A DNA stretch of 18,411 nt. Origin: an uncultured Lachnospiraceae bacterium. GTDB taxonomy: Bacteria > Bacillota > Clostridia > Lachnospirales > Lachnospiraceae. A model generated the notes under the pieces. That model was not told the origin of the DNA and searched no databases. It worked only from the letters and a program-made list of their open reading frames with translations. Positions 6,057 through 13,909 of this stretch are shown here, in pieces (position 1 is the stretch's first letter; each line of letters begins with the position of its first letter). The stretch covers positions 1-18,411 of the forward strand of contig CABQGZ010000013.1 of the NCBI GenBank assembly GCA_902463835.1. Direction: 5' to 3'. Made by a program: the position numbers and the translations under genes.

Positions 6057-9000
6057 ATGAAGAGAAACAAAAAACGATTCAGCGGCATACTGGCAATGCT
6101 TCTGGCTGTTGTAATGATGTGTGGTACACTGCCAACGAGTATTCTGGCCAGCGGAAGCAACGGAAATTCCGTACAGACAATGGAGATTACAGAGGAGGCC
6201 CTGAAGGCCAACGGGTATGCGACGTATTACTACTCCAAAGATATTGTCTACACGTATCAGGGGGAGCATGTCAGCTTCAAAGATGAGAATACGATCCAGG
6301 CGGGGAACAGTGAATACAAGCTGCGTAATAAGCAGACAGAAGTGGCAGTGGATGTGCAGGCGGATGGAACCGCTGCTATCGGTCTGACGGAACTGAGTAT
6401 TCCGGTTGGGCAGATTGCGGGAGCCTGGAATGTTTATTTCGGCGGAAAAGTACAGATGGTCTATCAGACGGATATACCAGGAATGGAGGAGGTGTGTTCG
6501 GAAGCTTCCACAAATGCCCCTACCGTCATCACATTGACGGAAGTGCCGGAAGGTACCTGGCATCTCACCGGCGGTACCATTTATGAGGAGGCAAATCCGT
6601 GGAGTCCCGGCTATGATTTCGGAAATGGCACGGTAAAAGCAGCTTGCTTCGGGACATTGCCGGATGTTGTTTTTACGATTGGAAAAAATGCAGGCACAGA
6701 GGAAGAAGAGGAACGCTATCTGGGAGTAAAGACAGAGGCGAAGGTCTACGAGGACTTCCAGAATGACCTCTGGCTTCAGTATCAGCATCGCCAGATGCAG
6801 GTGGGGGATACCGCTGTTATGTATCCCTGGCGTGTGGAGCAGGTGGTCTCAAATGCGATTACCAATGATGTACAGCGTCCGGACTTTCATTTTGAGATCA
6901 TATCCGGTGACAGCATTGAACTGGATACGACAGTTACGAATACAAGTGTAAAAGTGACTGCGGTGAAGCCGGGAACCAGCGTAGTCAAGGTGACTTATGA
7001 TGCAGTTACCCATAAGGGAAAGACCTGGGGGACAATCTCCGACGTAAATACCGGATATGTGGTGTATACGGTAGGTGAGACTGGTAATGCTGTCATTAAG
7101 ACCAATGAAGAATTTGCAAACTGGCGTCTCTATGATACCATCTACTACAGTGAAGGAGAGACGGTACCTTATACCTTCACTGTGGAGACAGAGAATGCGG
7201 CAGATGTGGCGGTTACGGTAAATGGGATCAAGATTGCGGGAGACAACAATCAGTATACGGCGAACCTTGAGAATCGAAGCAACATTATTGGAATTGTGGC
7301 CACCGATGCGGCGGGCAATACAACGTCCATGTACCGTGTGATCGATGCGCGGTTTATGGAGGTGATAGTTGCCAATAAGACCCATGCCAATGAAGTGTTA
7401 AGAGCGGGTGATACGGCCAATATCAGTTTTAAGGGTATTACCATGCCGGTATACAAGCTGGCGACCATCTATAATCCACAGATGGGAAAAAATGCTGCAA
7501 AAGTGACGTACGAGAACGATTCCCTGGGCAAATTTGCAGGGCAATGCAGACAGTGGGATCTGGCAACGAACAATGATTTTGATGTAACCTTTGCGGAAAA
7601 AGGAGATTACACCTTCCACAGTGAGGATGGCATCTACTGTGCATGGTGGGGCTCCAAGCTGGGAACAGAGGCCACGATGAACGGCTCAGGGGAACCGAAC
7701 CTCAATGCGCCGACAATGGAGGGCAAGTTCAGTGTGCTGCCTGATTTCACAGTTAAGGTGGCAGGCAGTGAGGAAGAAGAACAGAAGCCGGTAGACCCGA
7801 TTCCAGAGGGCGGATATCTGGGCGTAAAGACAGAGGCAAAGGTCTATGAGGATTTTGAAAATGATCTCTGGCTTCAGTATCAGCACCGGGAGATGCAAGT
7901 GGGAGACTCTGCCGATCTGTATCCAAGGCGTGTGGAGCAGATTTTATCAGACAGCATAAATAATGATGTGCAGCGTCCAGTGTTCCATTTTGAAATCATA
8001 TCCGGAGACAGCGTTGCGCTGAATACAACGGAGACGGGAACAAGTGTGAAAGTGACGGCGATAAAGCCGGGAACCAGTGTGGTCAAGGTGACTTATGATG
8101 CAGTTACCTATAAGGGAAAGACCTGGGGGGCGATCTCCGATGTAAATACCGGATATGTGGTGTATACGGTAGGCGAGACGGGCAATGCTGTCATTAAGAC
8201 AAATGAAGCATTTGCAAACTGGCGGCTCTATGATACCATCTACTATAGCGAAGGTGAGACAGTACCTTACACCTTTACTGTAGAAACAGAGAATGAGGCA
8301 GACGTTGTAGTTACGGTAAACGGTATTGAGATTGAGGGAGATAACGATCAGTATACGGCGAATCTTGAGAATCGAAGTAATATTATCGGAATCGTTGCCA
8401 CAGATGCAGCGGGCAATAGAAAGTCCATGTATCGTGTGATCGACGCCCGGTTTATGGAAGTGGTTGTTGTGAATAAGACCCACCCCAATGAAGTGTTAAA
8501 AGCGGGGGATACGGCCAATATCAGCTTTAGGGGAATTACTATGCCGGTATACAAGCTGGCAACGATCTACAATCCCCAGTTTGGAAGAAACGCGACCAGA
8601 GTGATTTATGAAAATAAGGAGCTTGGTCAGTTCGAGGGCAAGTGCTCCCAGTGGGATTTGGCTGCCAACAATGACTTTGATGTAACCTTTGCGGAGAGCG
8701 GAGATTTCAACTTTCACAGTGAGAATGGTATCCTGTGTACCTGGTGGGGATCAGAACTTGGAACTGAGATGACAATGAATGGAGGCGGTTTGCCGAACCT
8801 TGCAGCAGACAGTTGGCAGGAGTATTTTGGCGTACTTCCCGATTTTACAGTCAAGGTGGCCTCGGCAGATTCAGAGACAGGCAAGGATGACGAAAAGAAC
8901 CCGGATACGCCGAACAATGGCGGAGAGAACCAGGACGGCAAGGGTGATCAGGATCAGACTTCCGGCAATGGCAGTGAGAACCAGGGCAGCCAGAATAATC

Positions 9001-9188
9001 AGGATCAGACCTCGGGGAATTCAGGCAGCAACCAGAACAATGGAAGCGCTGGAGATGCGGAAAATAGTACAGCGCCTAAGACTGGTGATACTTCGGCAGC
9101 TGCGCTGTGGATTGTATTGGCAGTGGCAGTATTGGGCTGTGTAGTTGGCATTATCGCGTGGAAGTATAAGAAAAAACGAGAGAAGTAG
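6057..9188 (+). CDS. Sortase-anchored surface protein with two long tandem repeats, putative corrinoid-capture protein
   Basis: The start at 6057 has AAGGAG about 11 nt upstream. The 1043-residue product has a signal peptide (KRNKKR, a hydrophobic stretch at about 9-30, cleavage near residue 32), an N-terminal domain (about 40-215), two repeats (221-569 and 587-935; see repeat entries), a Gly/Asn/Gln/Asp-rich wall-spanning linker (about 940-1005), a sortase-type APKTGD at 1006-1011, one membrane helix and a KYKKKREK tail. Each repeat has an Ig-like section (about 125 residues, including VKVTAVKPGTSVVKVTY), a middle section with FTVET and a distal section rich in Trp and Phe. The N-terminal domain ends with LPDVVFTIG plus an acidic EEEEE linker, echoing the LPDFTVKVAGSEEEE that ends repeat 1. 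No family with known function is recognised. It is first in a cobalamin-riboswitch operon with an ECF importer, so corrinoid binding at the wall is inferred, not shown. Confidence 0.85.
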   Translation: MKRNKKRFSGILAMLLAVVMMCGTLPTSILASGSNGNSVQTMEITEEALKANGYATYYYSKDIVYTYQGEHVSFKDENTIQAGNSEYKLRNKQTEVAVDVQADGTAAIGLTELSIPVGQIAGAWNVYFGGKVQMVYQTDIPGMEEVCSEASTNAPTVITLTEVPEGTWHLTGGTIYEEANPWSPGYDFGNGTVKAACFGTLPDVVFTIGKNAGTEEEEERYLGVKTEAKVYEDFQNDLWLQYQHRQMQVGDTAVMYPWRVEQVVSNAITNDVQRPDFHFEIISGDSIELDTTVTNTSVKVTAVKPGTSVVKVTYDAVTHKGKTWGTISDVNTGYVVYTVGETGNAVIKTNEEFANWRLYDTIYYSEGETVPYTFTVETENAADVAVTVNGIKIAGDNNQYTANLENRSNIIGIVATDAAGNTTSMYRVIDARFMEVIVANKTHANEVLRAGDTANISFKGITMPVYKLATIYNPQMGKNAAKVTYENDSLGKFAGQCRQWDLATNNDFDVTFAEKGDYTFHSEDGIYCAWWGSKLGTEATMNGSGEPNLNAPTMEGKFSVLPDFTVKVAGSEEEEQKPVDPIPEGGYLGVKTEAKVYEDFENDLWLQYQHREMQVGDSADLYPRRVEQILSDSINNDVQRPVFHFEIISGDSVALNTTETGTSVKVTAIKPGTSVVKVTYDAVTYKGKTWGAISDVNTGYVVYTVGETGNAVIKTNEAFANWRLYDTIYYSEGETVPYTFTVETENEADVVVTVNGIEIEGDNDQYTANLENRSNIIGIVATDAAGNRKSMYRVIDARFMEVVVVNKTHPNEVLKAGDTANISFRGITMPVYKLATIYNPQFGRNATRVIYENKELGQFEGKCSQWDLAANNDFDVTFAESGDFNFHSENGILCTWWGSELGTEMTMNGGGLPNLAADSWQEYFGVLPDFTVKVASADSETGKDDEKNPDTPNNGGENQDGKGDQDQTSGNGSENQGSQNNQDQTSGNSGSNQNNGSAGDAENSTAPKTGDTSAAALWIVLAVAVLGCVVGIIAWKYKKKREK
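6717..7763 (+). repeat. Tandem repeat copy 1 in the surface protein
   Basis: Copy 1 encodes residues 221-569, starting YLGVKTEAKVYEDF and ending LPDFTVKVA. It aligns without any net insertion or deletion to copy 2, offset by exactly 1098 bp (366 codons). I count about 63 differences in 349 residues, about 82% identity. Confidence 0.93.
7815..8861 (+). repeat. Tandem repeat copy 2 in the surface protein
   Basis: Copy 2 encodes residues 587-935. A 51-bp acidic/proline linker (GSEEEEQKPVDPIPEGG) separates it from copy 1. The middle section is nearly identical between copies (for example FANWRLYDTIYYSEGE), while the last about 100 residues carry most of the differences. Confidence 0.93.
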
Positions 9189-9189
9189 A

Positions 9190-10584
9190 ATGACAAAGCA
9201 AAGTATGATCAGGAACAAGAAAAATATTTTTAATATTCTCATGGTGGCTGTGATGGCAGTTATCCTGATGGCTGGTGTCCTCACTGCGGGATATCTGCGG
9301 GGCTGGTTCGGCGGCAGCAAGGCGCTGGTGACGAATGAGGACGGCACGGAAAAAGTCCTGGAGATTATCGCCCAGAGCAAGAAGGGCAGTGTGCATATTT
9401 TGCGAAGCGGTATCTCCATGGAGCTAAAAAAAGGCGATGTGCTGCGTGATGGAGACCGCATTGAGACCGGGGAGAGCGCCGCGGTGACGCTTGTATCAGG
9501 AGAGAACACCTTCTACCTGGATGAGAAGAGCAGCGCCAGGCTGTCTGTGAAAGCGGAGGGAACAGTCCTTCTGGAACTGGAGGCGGGCGGAGCCTTCCAT
9601 GTGGTCTCAGAGCCCTTTGAACTGCAGGTGATGGATACCAGGATTATTGCTGAGAATGCAGTGTTTTCGGCCAGTGCACCTTATGGGAGCGCCAGTGTGC
9701 ATATTCTGGAAGAAAATGTGACGGCAGGGGATAGGGAGGCAAAGTCGGGTCAGGCAGTAAGTATTCTGAAGAATGATATCCAAATTACAGAGCTGGCCAT
9801 ACAGTCCTTAAACAGCTTTGAACTGAACTGCATGGCGCAGGTTGACAAAAGCAGAACTCTCTGCTTTAATAAGGAACAGGTGAATGCGTTGATTGCCCAG
9901 CGCCAGGAGACAGCGCTGGCACAGCTGCCGGAAGGAACAAAAGACGGAGAAAAGAACGATTTGGCTGCTGGAGAGCCGGGAAATACGGATCCATCCAAGG
10001 ACAGCGGTACACCTGGCAACGGAAATAATGGAAGCACGGGTAATGACAGCGGTGTGGACAATAGCGGAAGCAGTGGAAGCGGCAACAGTGGCAGCAACGG
10101 GAGCGGAAACGGTGGCGGTAGTGGAAGCAACGGCGGAAACAGCGGAACAGGCGGAAACGGCGGTGAGAGCAATACGGAAGAGCGCAGCTGTACCATTCGG
10201 ATCGTCTGCGACACCATCCTTGACAACATGGATGAGCTGGAGCCGGGAAAGGATATCTATGTTCCAAATGATGGCGTGATCCTGCCACCTACCAGAGTCA
10301 CGTTTTCGGAGGGAGAGACGGTGTTTGAAGTGCTGAAGCGGGTCTGCGATGATGCAGGAATCCAGCTGGAATATGCTTTCACCCCCGGATATAACAGCTA
10401 TTATATTGAAGGAATCAACCACCTGTATCAATTTGACTGTACCAGCGGCGGAGGATGGATGTTCAAAGTCAACGGCTGGTTTCCAAACTATGGGTGTTCT
10501 GCCTATACATTGAAGAAGGGCGATGATATTGTCTGGTGCTATACCTGCAACTATGGTGAGGACGTCGGCGGCAGCGTATATTGA
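9190..10584 (+). CDS. Membrane-anchored FecR-like / DUF4430 (transcobalamin-like) protein
   Basis: The ATG at 9190 is chosen because it follows the previous stop by one base and has an AGAGAAG-type RBS; the frame opens earlier inside the upstream gene. The 464-residue product has an N-terminal hydrophobic anchor or signal (about 13-36), a FecR-like beta domain (about 55-195, with KKGDVLRDGDRIETGESAAV), a Ser/Gly/Asn spacer (about 250-330) and a C-terminal DUF4430 domain (about 332-464). DUF4430 is related to the C-terminal domain of animal transcobalamin and intrinsic factor; visible marks are GETVFEVL, YIEGINHLYQFD, GGGWMFKVNGWFPNYGCS and LKKGDDIVWCYTC. The domain carries seven Cys (334, 340, 386, 417, 436, 450, 453), so disulfides are possible outside the cell. 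No sigma/anti-sigma partner is seen, so the FecR-like part may be structural. In this operon it is the best candidate for handing cobalamin to the ECF importer. Confidence 0.88.
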   Translation: MTKQSMIRNKKNIFNILMVAVMAVILMAGVLTAGYLRGWFGGSKALVTNEDGTEKVLEIIAQSKKGSVHILRSGISMELKKGDVLRDGDRIETGESAAVTLVSGENTFYLDEKSSARLSVKAEGTVLLELEAGGAFHVVSEPFELQVMDTRIIAENAVFSASAPYGSASVHILEENVTAGDREAKSGQAVSILKNDIQITELAIQSLNSFELNCMAQVDKSRTLCFNKEQVNALIAQRQETALAQLPEGTKDGEKNDLAAGEPGNTDPSKDSGTPGNGNNGSTGNDSGVDNSGSSGSGNSGSNGSGNGGGSGSNGGNSGTGGNGGESNTEERSCTIRIVCDTILDNMDELEPGKDIYVPNDGVILPPTRVTFSEGETVFEVLKRVCDDAGIQLEYAFTPGYNSYYIEGINHLYQFDCTSGGGWMFKVNGWFPNYGCSAYTLKKGDDIVWCYTCNYGEDVGGSVY

Positions 10585-10594
10585 TTGATCAGAG

Positions 10595-10601
10595 AAAGGA
10601 G
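10595..10601 (+). promoter_or_regulatory. Ribosome binding site deciding the first EcfT start
   Basis: AAAGGAG with a 6-nt spacer to the ATG at 10608 is a strong site. It rules out the TTG at 10581, which overlaps the previous stop and has no site. Confidence 0.75.
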
Positions 10602-10607
10602 CAGCTT

Positions 10608-11495
10608 ATGGAGGACGCATTTATGGGATATCACCCAGCCATCAATTTCCTGTTTTTTATAGGAGCCATTGTGATGGGGATGTTTTTGGTACACCCATAC
10701 TTTTTGTGTATCTCAGCGGCGGCAGCCATGATGTACTATCTGCTGCTGATGGGGAGAAAAGGGCTGCGATTCCTAGGCTCCATGATGGTGCTGGCGGTGT
10801 TTCTCTCCCTTCTGAACCCATTTCTGAATACAAGAGGGGCAACGGTGCTGTTCCAATATCTGAACGGACGGAATTTTACGCTGGAGGCTCTGTTGTACGG
10901 AATTGCCACCGGGGGGATGTTTTTTACGGTGATCCTGTGGTTTTCCTGCTATAACCGACTGATGACCAGCGACAAATTCCTGTATCTCTTCGGCTGGTGT
11001 ATGCCCGCGATATCGCTGCTGCTGTCTATGGTTCTTCGGTTGGTACCAAACTTCCGAAAAAAGGCGTCTGTCATTGCAGGTGCAAGAAAATGTGTGGGGA
11101 AGGCGCCGTCAGGCGGCAGCAATAAGGAGAAGCTTGCCCACAGCGTAGAAATCCTGTCTGTGCTCACCTCCTGGGCTCTGGAGGGTGCGGTGATGACGGC
11201 GGATTCCATGAAGAGCCGAGGCTATGGCAGCGGAAGGCGAAGCGCTTTTTCCATATACCGGTTTCGCAGGCAGGATATGGTGGTTGGTCTTGTGATGTTT
11301 GTGGGGGGCGCACTTGTGGTGACAGCGGTTGTGCTCGGACGAACTGGAATCATTTATGAACCGACTTTTATCATGCCAAAAACAGATATTGTTTCGATTG
11401 TCGGTCTGGCAGGGTATGGATGTTTTTTGCTTCTGCCTTCGGTATTACACATATGGGAGGATGTCACATGGCACATTTTGAGATCAAAAATCTGA
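10608..11495 (+). CDS. ecfT: ECF transporter transmembrane component EcfT (first copy)
   Basis: A 295-residue CbiQ/EcfT-family membrane protein that couples the ATPases to the substrate-binding S component. Hydrophobic segments lie near residues 12-48, 55-75, 95-115, 125-147, 225-245 and 262-282. The coupling-helix signature is clear: ADSMKSRGYG at 198-207, the x-R-G motif that docks into the ATPases. Its C-terminal end (to 11495) overlaps the start of the ATPase gene at 11468 by 28 nt, which suggests translational coupling. It is a paralogue of the EcfT at the end of the operon; both begin with YHPAI and share SRGYG...AFSIYRF, but they differ widely elsewhere. Confidence 0.9.
   Translation: MEDAFMGYHPAINFLFFIGAIVMGMFLVHPYFLCISAAAAMMYYLLLMGRKGLRFLGSMMVLAVFLSLLNPFLNTRGATVLFQYLNGRNFTLEALLYGIATGGMFFTVILWFSCYNRLMTSDKFLYLFGWCMPAISLLLSMVLRLVPNFRKKASVIAGARKCVGKAPSGGSNKEKLAHSVEILSVLTSWALEGAVMTADSMKSRGYGSGRRSAFSIYRFRRQDMVVGLVMFVGGALVVTAVVLGRTGIIYEPTFIMPKTDIVSIVGLAGYGCFLLLPSVLHIWEDVTWHILRSKI
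11455..11460 (+). promoter_or_regulatory. Ribosome binding site deciding the EcfA start
   Basis: GGGAGG lies 7 nt before the ATG at 11468. This favours that start over in-frame ATGs at 11420 and 11453, which have no site, and places the start inside the end of the EcfT gene. Confidence 0.75.
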
Positions 11496-13141
11496 CTTTT
11501 TCTTATCCAAAATCCTCACGGAAGGCATTGGATGATGTCTCTCTTACCATTGAGCGGGGACAATACATTACCATCTGCGGCAGAAGCGGCAGCGGTAAGA
11601 CGACCTTGATGCGTCATTTGAAAACGGTGCTTACGCCCTATGGGGAGCGGGAGGGGAGAATTCTTTTTGAGGATCGACCTCTCTTAGAGGTGAGCCAGCG
11701 GGAGCAGAGCGCAAAGATCGGGTATGTAATGCAGAATCCCGACAATCAGATTGTCACCGACAAGGTGTGGCATGAGCTGGCCTTCGGACTGGAAAGTCTC
11801 GGGTGTGACCAGCGTATCATGCGGCTTCGGGTGGCGGAGATGGCCAGCTATTTTGGTATACAGACCTGGTTTCACAAGAATGTCAGCGAGCTCTCCGGCG
11901 GACAGAAGCAGCTGCTGAATCTGGCTTCTATCATGGCGATGCAGCCTACGGTGCTGATACTGGATGAGCCCACCAGCCAGCTGGATCCCATTGCGGCAGC
12001 TGATTTTCTGAATACAGTTCGGAAGATCAATCTGGAGCTTGGCACCACGGTGATTCTGTCCGAACACCGTCTGGAAGAGGTATTTCCTGCTGCGGATCGT
12101 GTGGTTGTGGTAGAGAAGGGCAGGATCGTGGCGGATGAGTCCCCCCGTGATATTGGGGATTGCCTGCGGGAACAGAACAGTGAGATGCTGTCCTCTCTCC
12201 CATCGCCGGTGCAGATCTATTATGGAACCGGGAGCAGCCGCGGCTGTCCGCTGACGGTGCGGGAGGGGCGCAGCTGGCTGACGGAGGAGCTGTCTGAAAA
12301 GGAGATTTCCATATCGGGGATTTCAGAGGAAAAGGCGTATGAGGAGCCGGGAAAGCCTGCCCTGGAACTAAAGGAGGTCTGGTTCCGCTATGAGAAGGAG
12401 CTGCCGGATGTGTTAAAGGGCGTTAATCTGAAGGTGGGGGCTGGAAGCATCCACGGGATCGTAGGGGGCAACGGCACCGGCAAATCCACCATGCTCAAGT
12501 CCATCTGCGGTGTGGTGAAGCCCTATCGGGGCAAGGTATTTCTGGATGGAAAGCGTCTGGATAAGTACAAGGCCGGAGCGCTGTTTGAAGATTGTCTTGC
12601 CATGCTGCCACAGGATCCCCAGAGCCTCTTTGTGAAGAAGACGGTGCGGGAGGATCTTGAGGAGATGCTGACTGGCTGCAAGCTGAGCGTGGAGGAGCGA
12701 AAACAGCGTGTGGAGCAGATTGCGAAGGAGTGTGAGGTGACATCCCTTCTGGATGCGCACCCTTACGATCTGTCCGGCGGAGAGCAGCAGCGGGCGGCAT
12801 TGGCCAAGGTGCTTTTATGCAATCCCAGGATTCTCCTGCTGGATGAGCCAACAAAGGGAATCGACAACTTTTTTAAGGAGAAGCTGGCACAGATATTCGC
12901 GCGTCTCACCAGCCGGGGTGTGACCATTCTCATGGTGTCCCACGACGTGGAATTCTGCGCTCGGTATGCTGATTGCGTGTCCATGTTTTTTGACGGAGGC
13001 GTCATCACTACTAATACGCCCCGGAGGTTCTTCTCCCAGAACAGCTTTTATACCACAGCGGCAAACCGCATGAGCCGCCATGTGTTTGACAATGCCGTCA
13101 CCAACGAGGATGTGATCGCCTTGTGCAGGCAGAACGGATAA
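11468..13141 (+). CDS. ECF transporter ATPase, two fused ABC domains (EcfA1-EcfA2)
   Basis: The 557-residue protein carries two complete ABC ATPase domains in one chain, replacing the usual EcfA1/EcfA2 pair. Domain 1 has Walker A GRSGSGKT (38-45), signature LSGGQ (142-146), Walker B LILDE (163-167) and switch His H200. Domain 2 has Walker A GGNGTGKS (333-340), LSGGE (435-439), LLLDE (456-460) and H492. All catalytic elements are intact, so both sites should hydrolyse ATP. A variable linker of about 60 residues (about 235-297) joins them. It should sit on the cytoplasmic face and power uptake through EcfT and the S component encoded beside it. YkoD-type transporters of Bacillus have the same fused layout. 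Confidence 0.93.
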   Translation: MAHFEIKNLTFSYPKSSRKALDDVSLTIERGQYITICGRSGSGKTTLMRHLKTVLTPYGEREGRILFEDRPLLEVSQREQSAKIGYVMQNPDNQIVTDKVWHELAFGLESLGCDQRIMRLRVAEMASYFGIQTWFHKNVSELSGGQKQLLNLASIMAMQPTVLILDEPTSQLDPIAAADFLNTVRKINLELGTTVILSEHRLEEVFPAADRVVVVEKGRIVADESPRDIGDCLREQNSEMLSSLPSPVQIYYGTGSSRGCPLTVREGRSWLTEELSEKEISISGISEEKAYEEPGKPALELKEVWFRYEKELPDVLKGVNLKVGAGSIHGIVGGNGTGKSTMLKSICGVVKPYRGKVFLDGKRLDKYKAGALFEDCLAMLPQDPQSLFVKKTVREDLEEMLTGCKLSVEERKQRVEQIAKECEVTSLLDAHPYDLSGGEQQRAALAKVLLCNPRILLLDEPTKGIDNFFKEKLAQIFARLTSRGVTILMVSHDVEFCARYADCVSMFFDGGVITTNTPRRFFSQNSFYTTAANRMSRHVFDNAVTNEDVIALCRQNG

Positions 13142-13162
13142 GGAAAAGGAGTGTGCATCTGT

Positions 13163-13906
13163 ATGAAGACAGAGGAAAAAACAGAATTACAGAGCAGTAG
13201 GAAAAAAGGAGGAAAGAGGCAGACCTGGATTGCGCTGCTTCTGATCGTGGTCGTAATCCCGGCTACGCTCTATCTGAGCTGGCGGTATGCAGACAGGCAG
13301 TTCTATATCACCAGCCTGCTGATCATCCTGTATACGATGATACCCTTCTTTCTGGCATTTGAGAAGCAAAAGCCCCAGGCCCGGGAGCTGGTGGTGCTGG
13401 CGGTGATGTGCGCTATTGCGGTGATGTCCCGGGCGCTTTTCATCTGGGTTCCCCATTTTAAACCCATGACAGCGATGATTATCATTGCAGGCATTGCCTT
13501 TGGCGCGGAGGCGGGCTTCCTTGTGGGGGCTCTCTCGGGCTTTGTGTCCAACTTCATTTTCGGCCAGGGACCCTGGACGCCCTGGCAGATGTTTGCCTAT
13601 GGGGTGGCAGGCTTTCTGGCAGGCTTGCTGTATCGGCATGGCTTTTTGAGTAAGAAGCGGCTGCCGCTATGCATCTTTGGCGGAGCGGTGGTGATTCTTG
13701 TAGTAGGGCCGATTCTCGACTCCAGCAGCCTCTTTACCATGCTGTCAGTGATCAATCCGGAGAGTGTTGCAGCCATCTATCTGTCCGGCCTGCCGGTGAA
13801 TGCGATGCATGGGCTGGCTACGGCTGTGACTCTCTTGCTGGCCTCCGGTCCGATGTTTGAAAAACTGGATCGGATCAAGACAAAATATGGGATGATGGAG
13901 GAATAA
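13163..13906 (+). CDS. ECF transporter S component, inferred cobalamin-specific
   Basis: The ATG at 13163 is chosen; AAGGAG (13146-13151) lies 11 nt upstream, whereas the GTG at 13151 would overlap that site. The 247-residue product is very hydrophobic, with about six or seven membrane segments (near 22-40, 50-66, 76-97, 103-130, 142-160, 168-185, 205-228). The motif FGQGPWTPWQMFAYG (133-147) is typical of ECF S components, which bind vitamin in the membrane and toppled-deliver it through EcfT. The first helix and its basic, charged head may be extra to the six-helix core. Substrate cannot be read from the sequence; cobalamin is inferred from the operon's riboswitch and the transcobalamin-like domain. 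CbrT of lactobacilli is a precedent for a cobalamin S component. Confidence 0.82.
   Translation: MKTEEKTELQSSRKKGGKRQTWIALLLIVVVIPATLYLSWRYADRQFYITSLLIILYTMIPFFLAFEKQKPQARELVVLAVMCAIAVMSRALFIWVPHFKPMTAMIIIAGIAFGAEAGFLVGALSGFVSNFIFGQGPWTPWQMFAYGVAGFLAGLLYRHGFLSKKRLPLCIFGGAVVILVVGPILDSSSLFTMLSVINPESVAAIYLSGLPVNAMHGLATAVTLLLASGPMFEKLDRIKTKYGMMEE
13897..13901 (+). promoter_or_regulatory. Ribosome binding site for the GTG-started second EcfT
   Basis: GGAGG lies within the last codons of the S-component gene, 8 nt before the GTG at 13910. It supports the unusual start codon and translational coupling across a 3-nt gap. Confidence 0.7.
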
Positions 13907-13909
13907 AAG

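Noticed and set aside
6717..8861. Assembly duplication
   Set aside because: The two copies differ at about 18% of residues and are separated by a distinct linker, so they are a real, diverged duplication.
9750..10229. Minus-strand frame rich in Pro and Leu
   Set aside because: It is the antisense of the Ser/Gly/Asn spacer of the DUF4430 protein; the bias comes from the spacer's low complexity.
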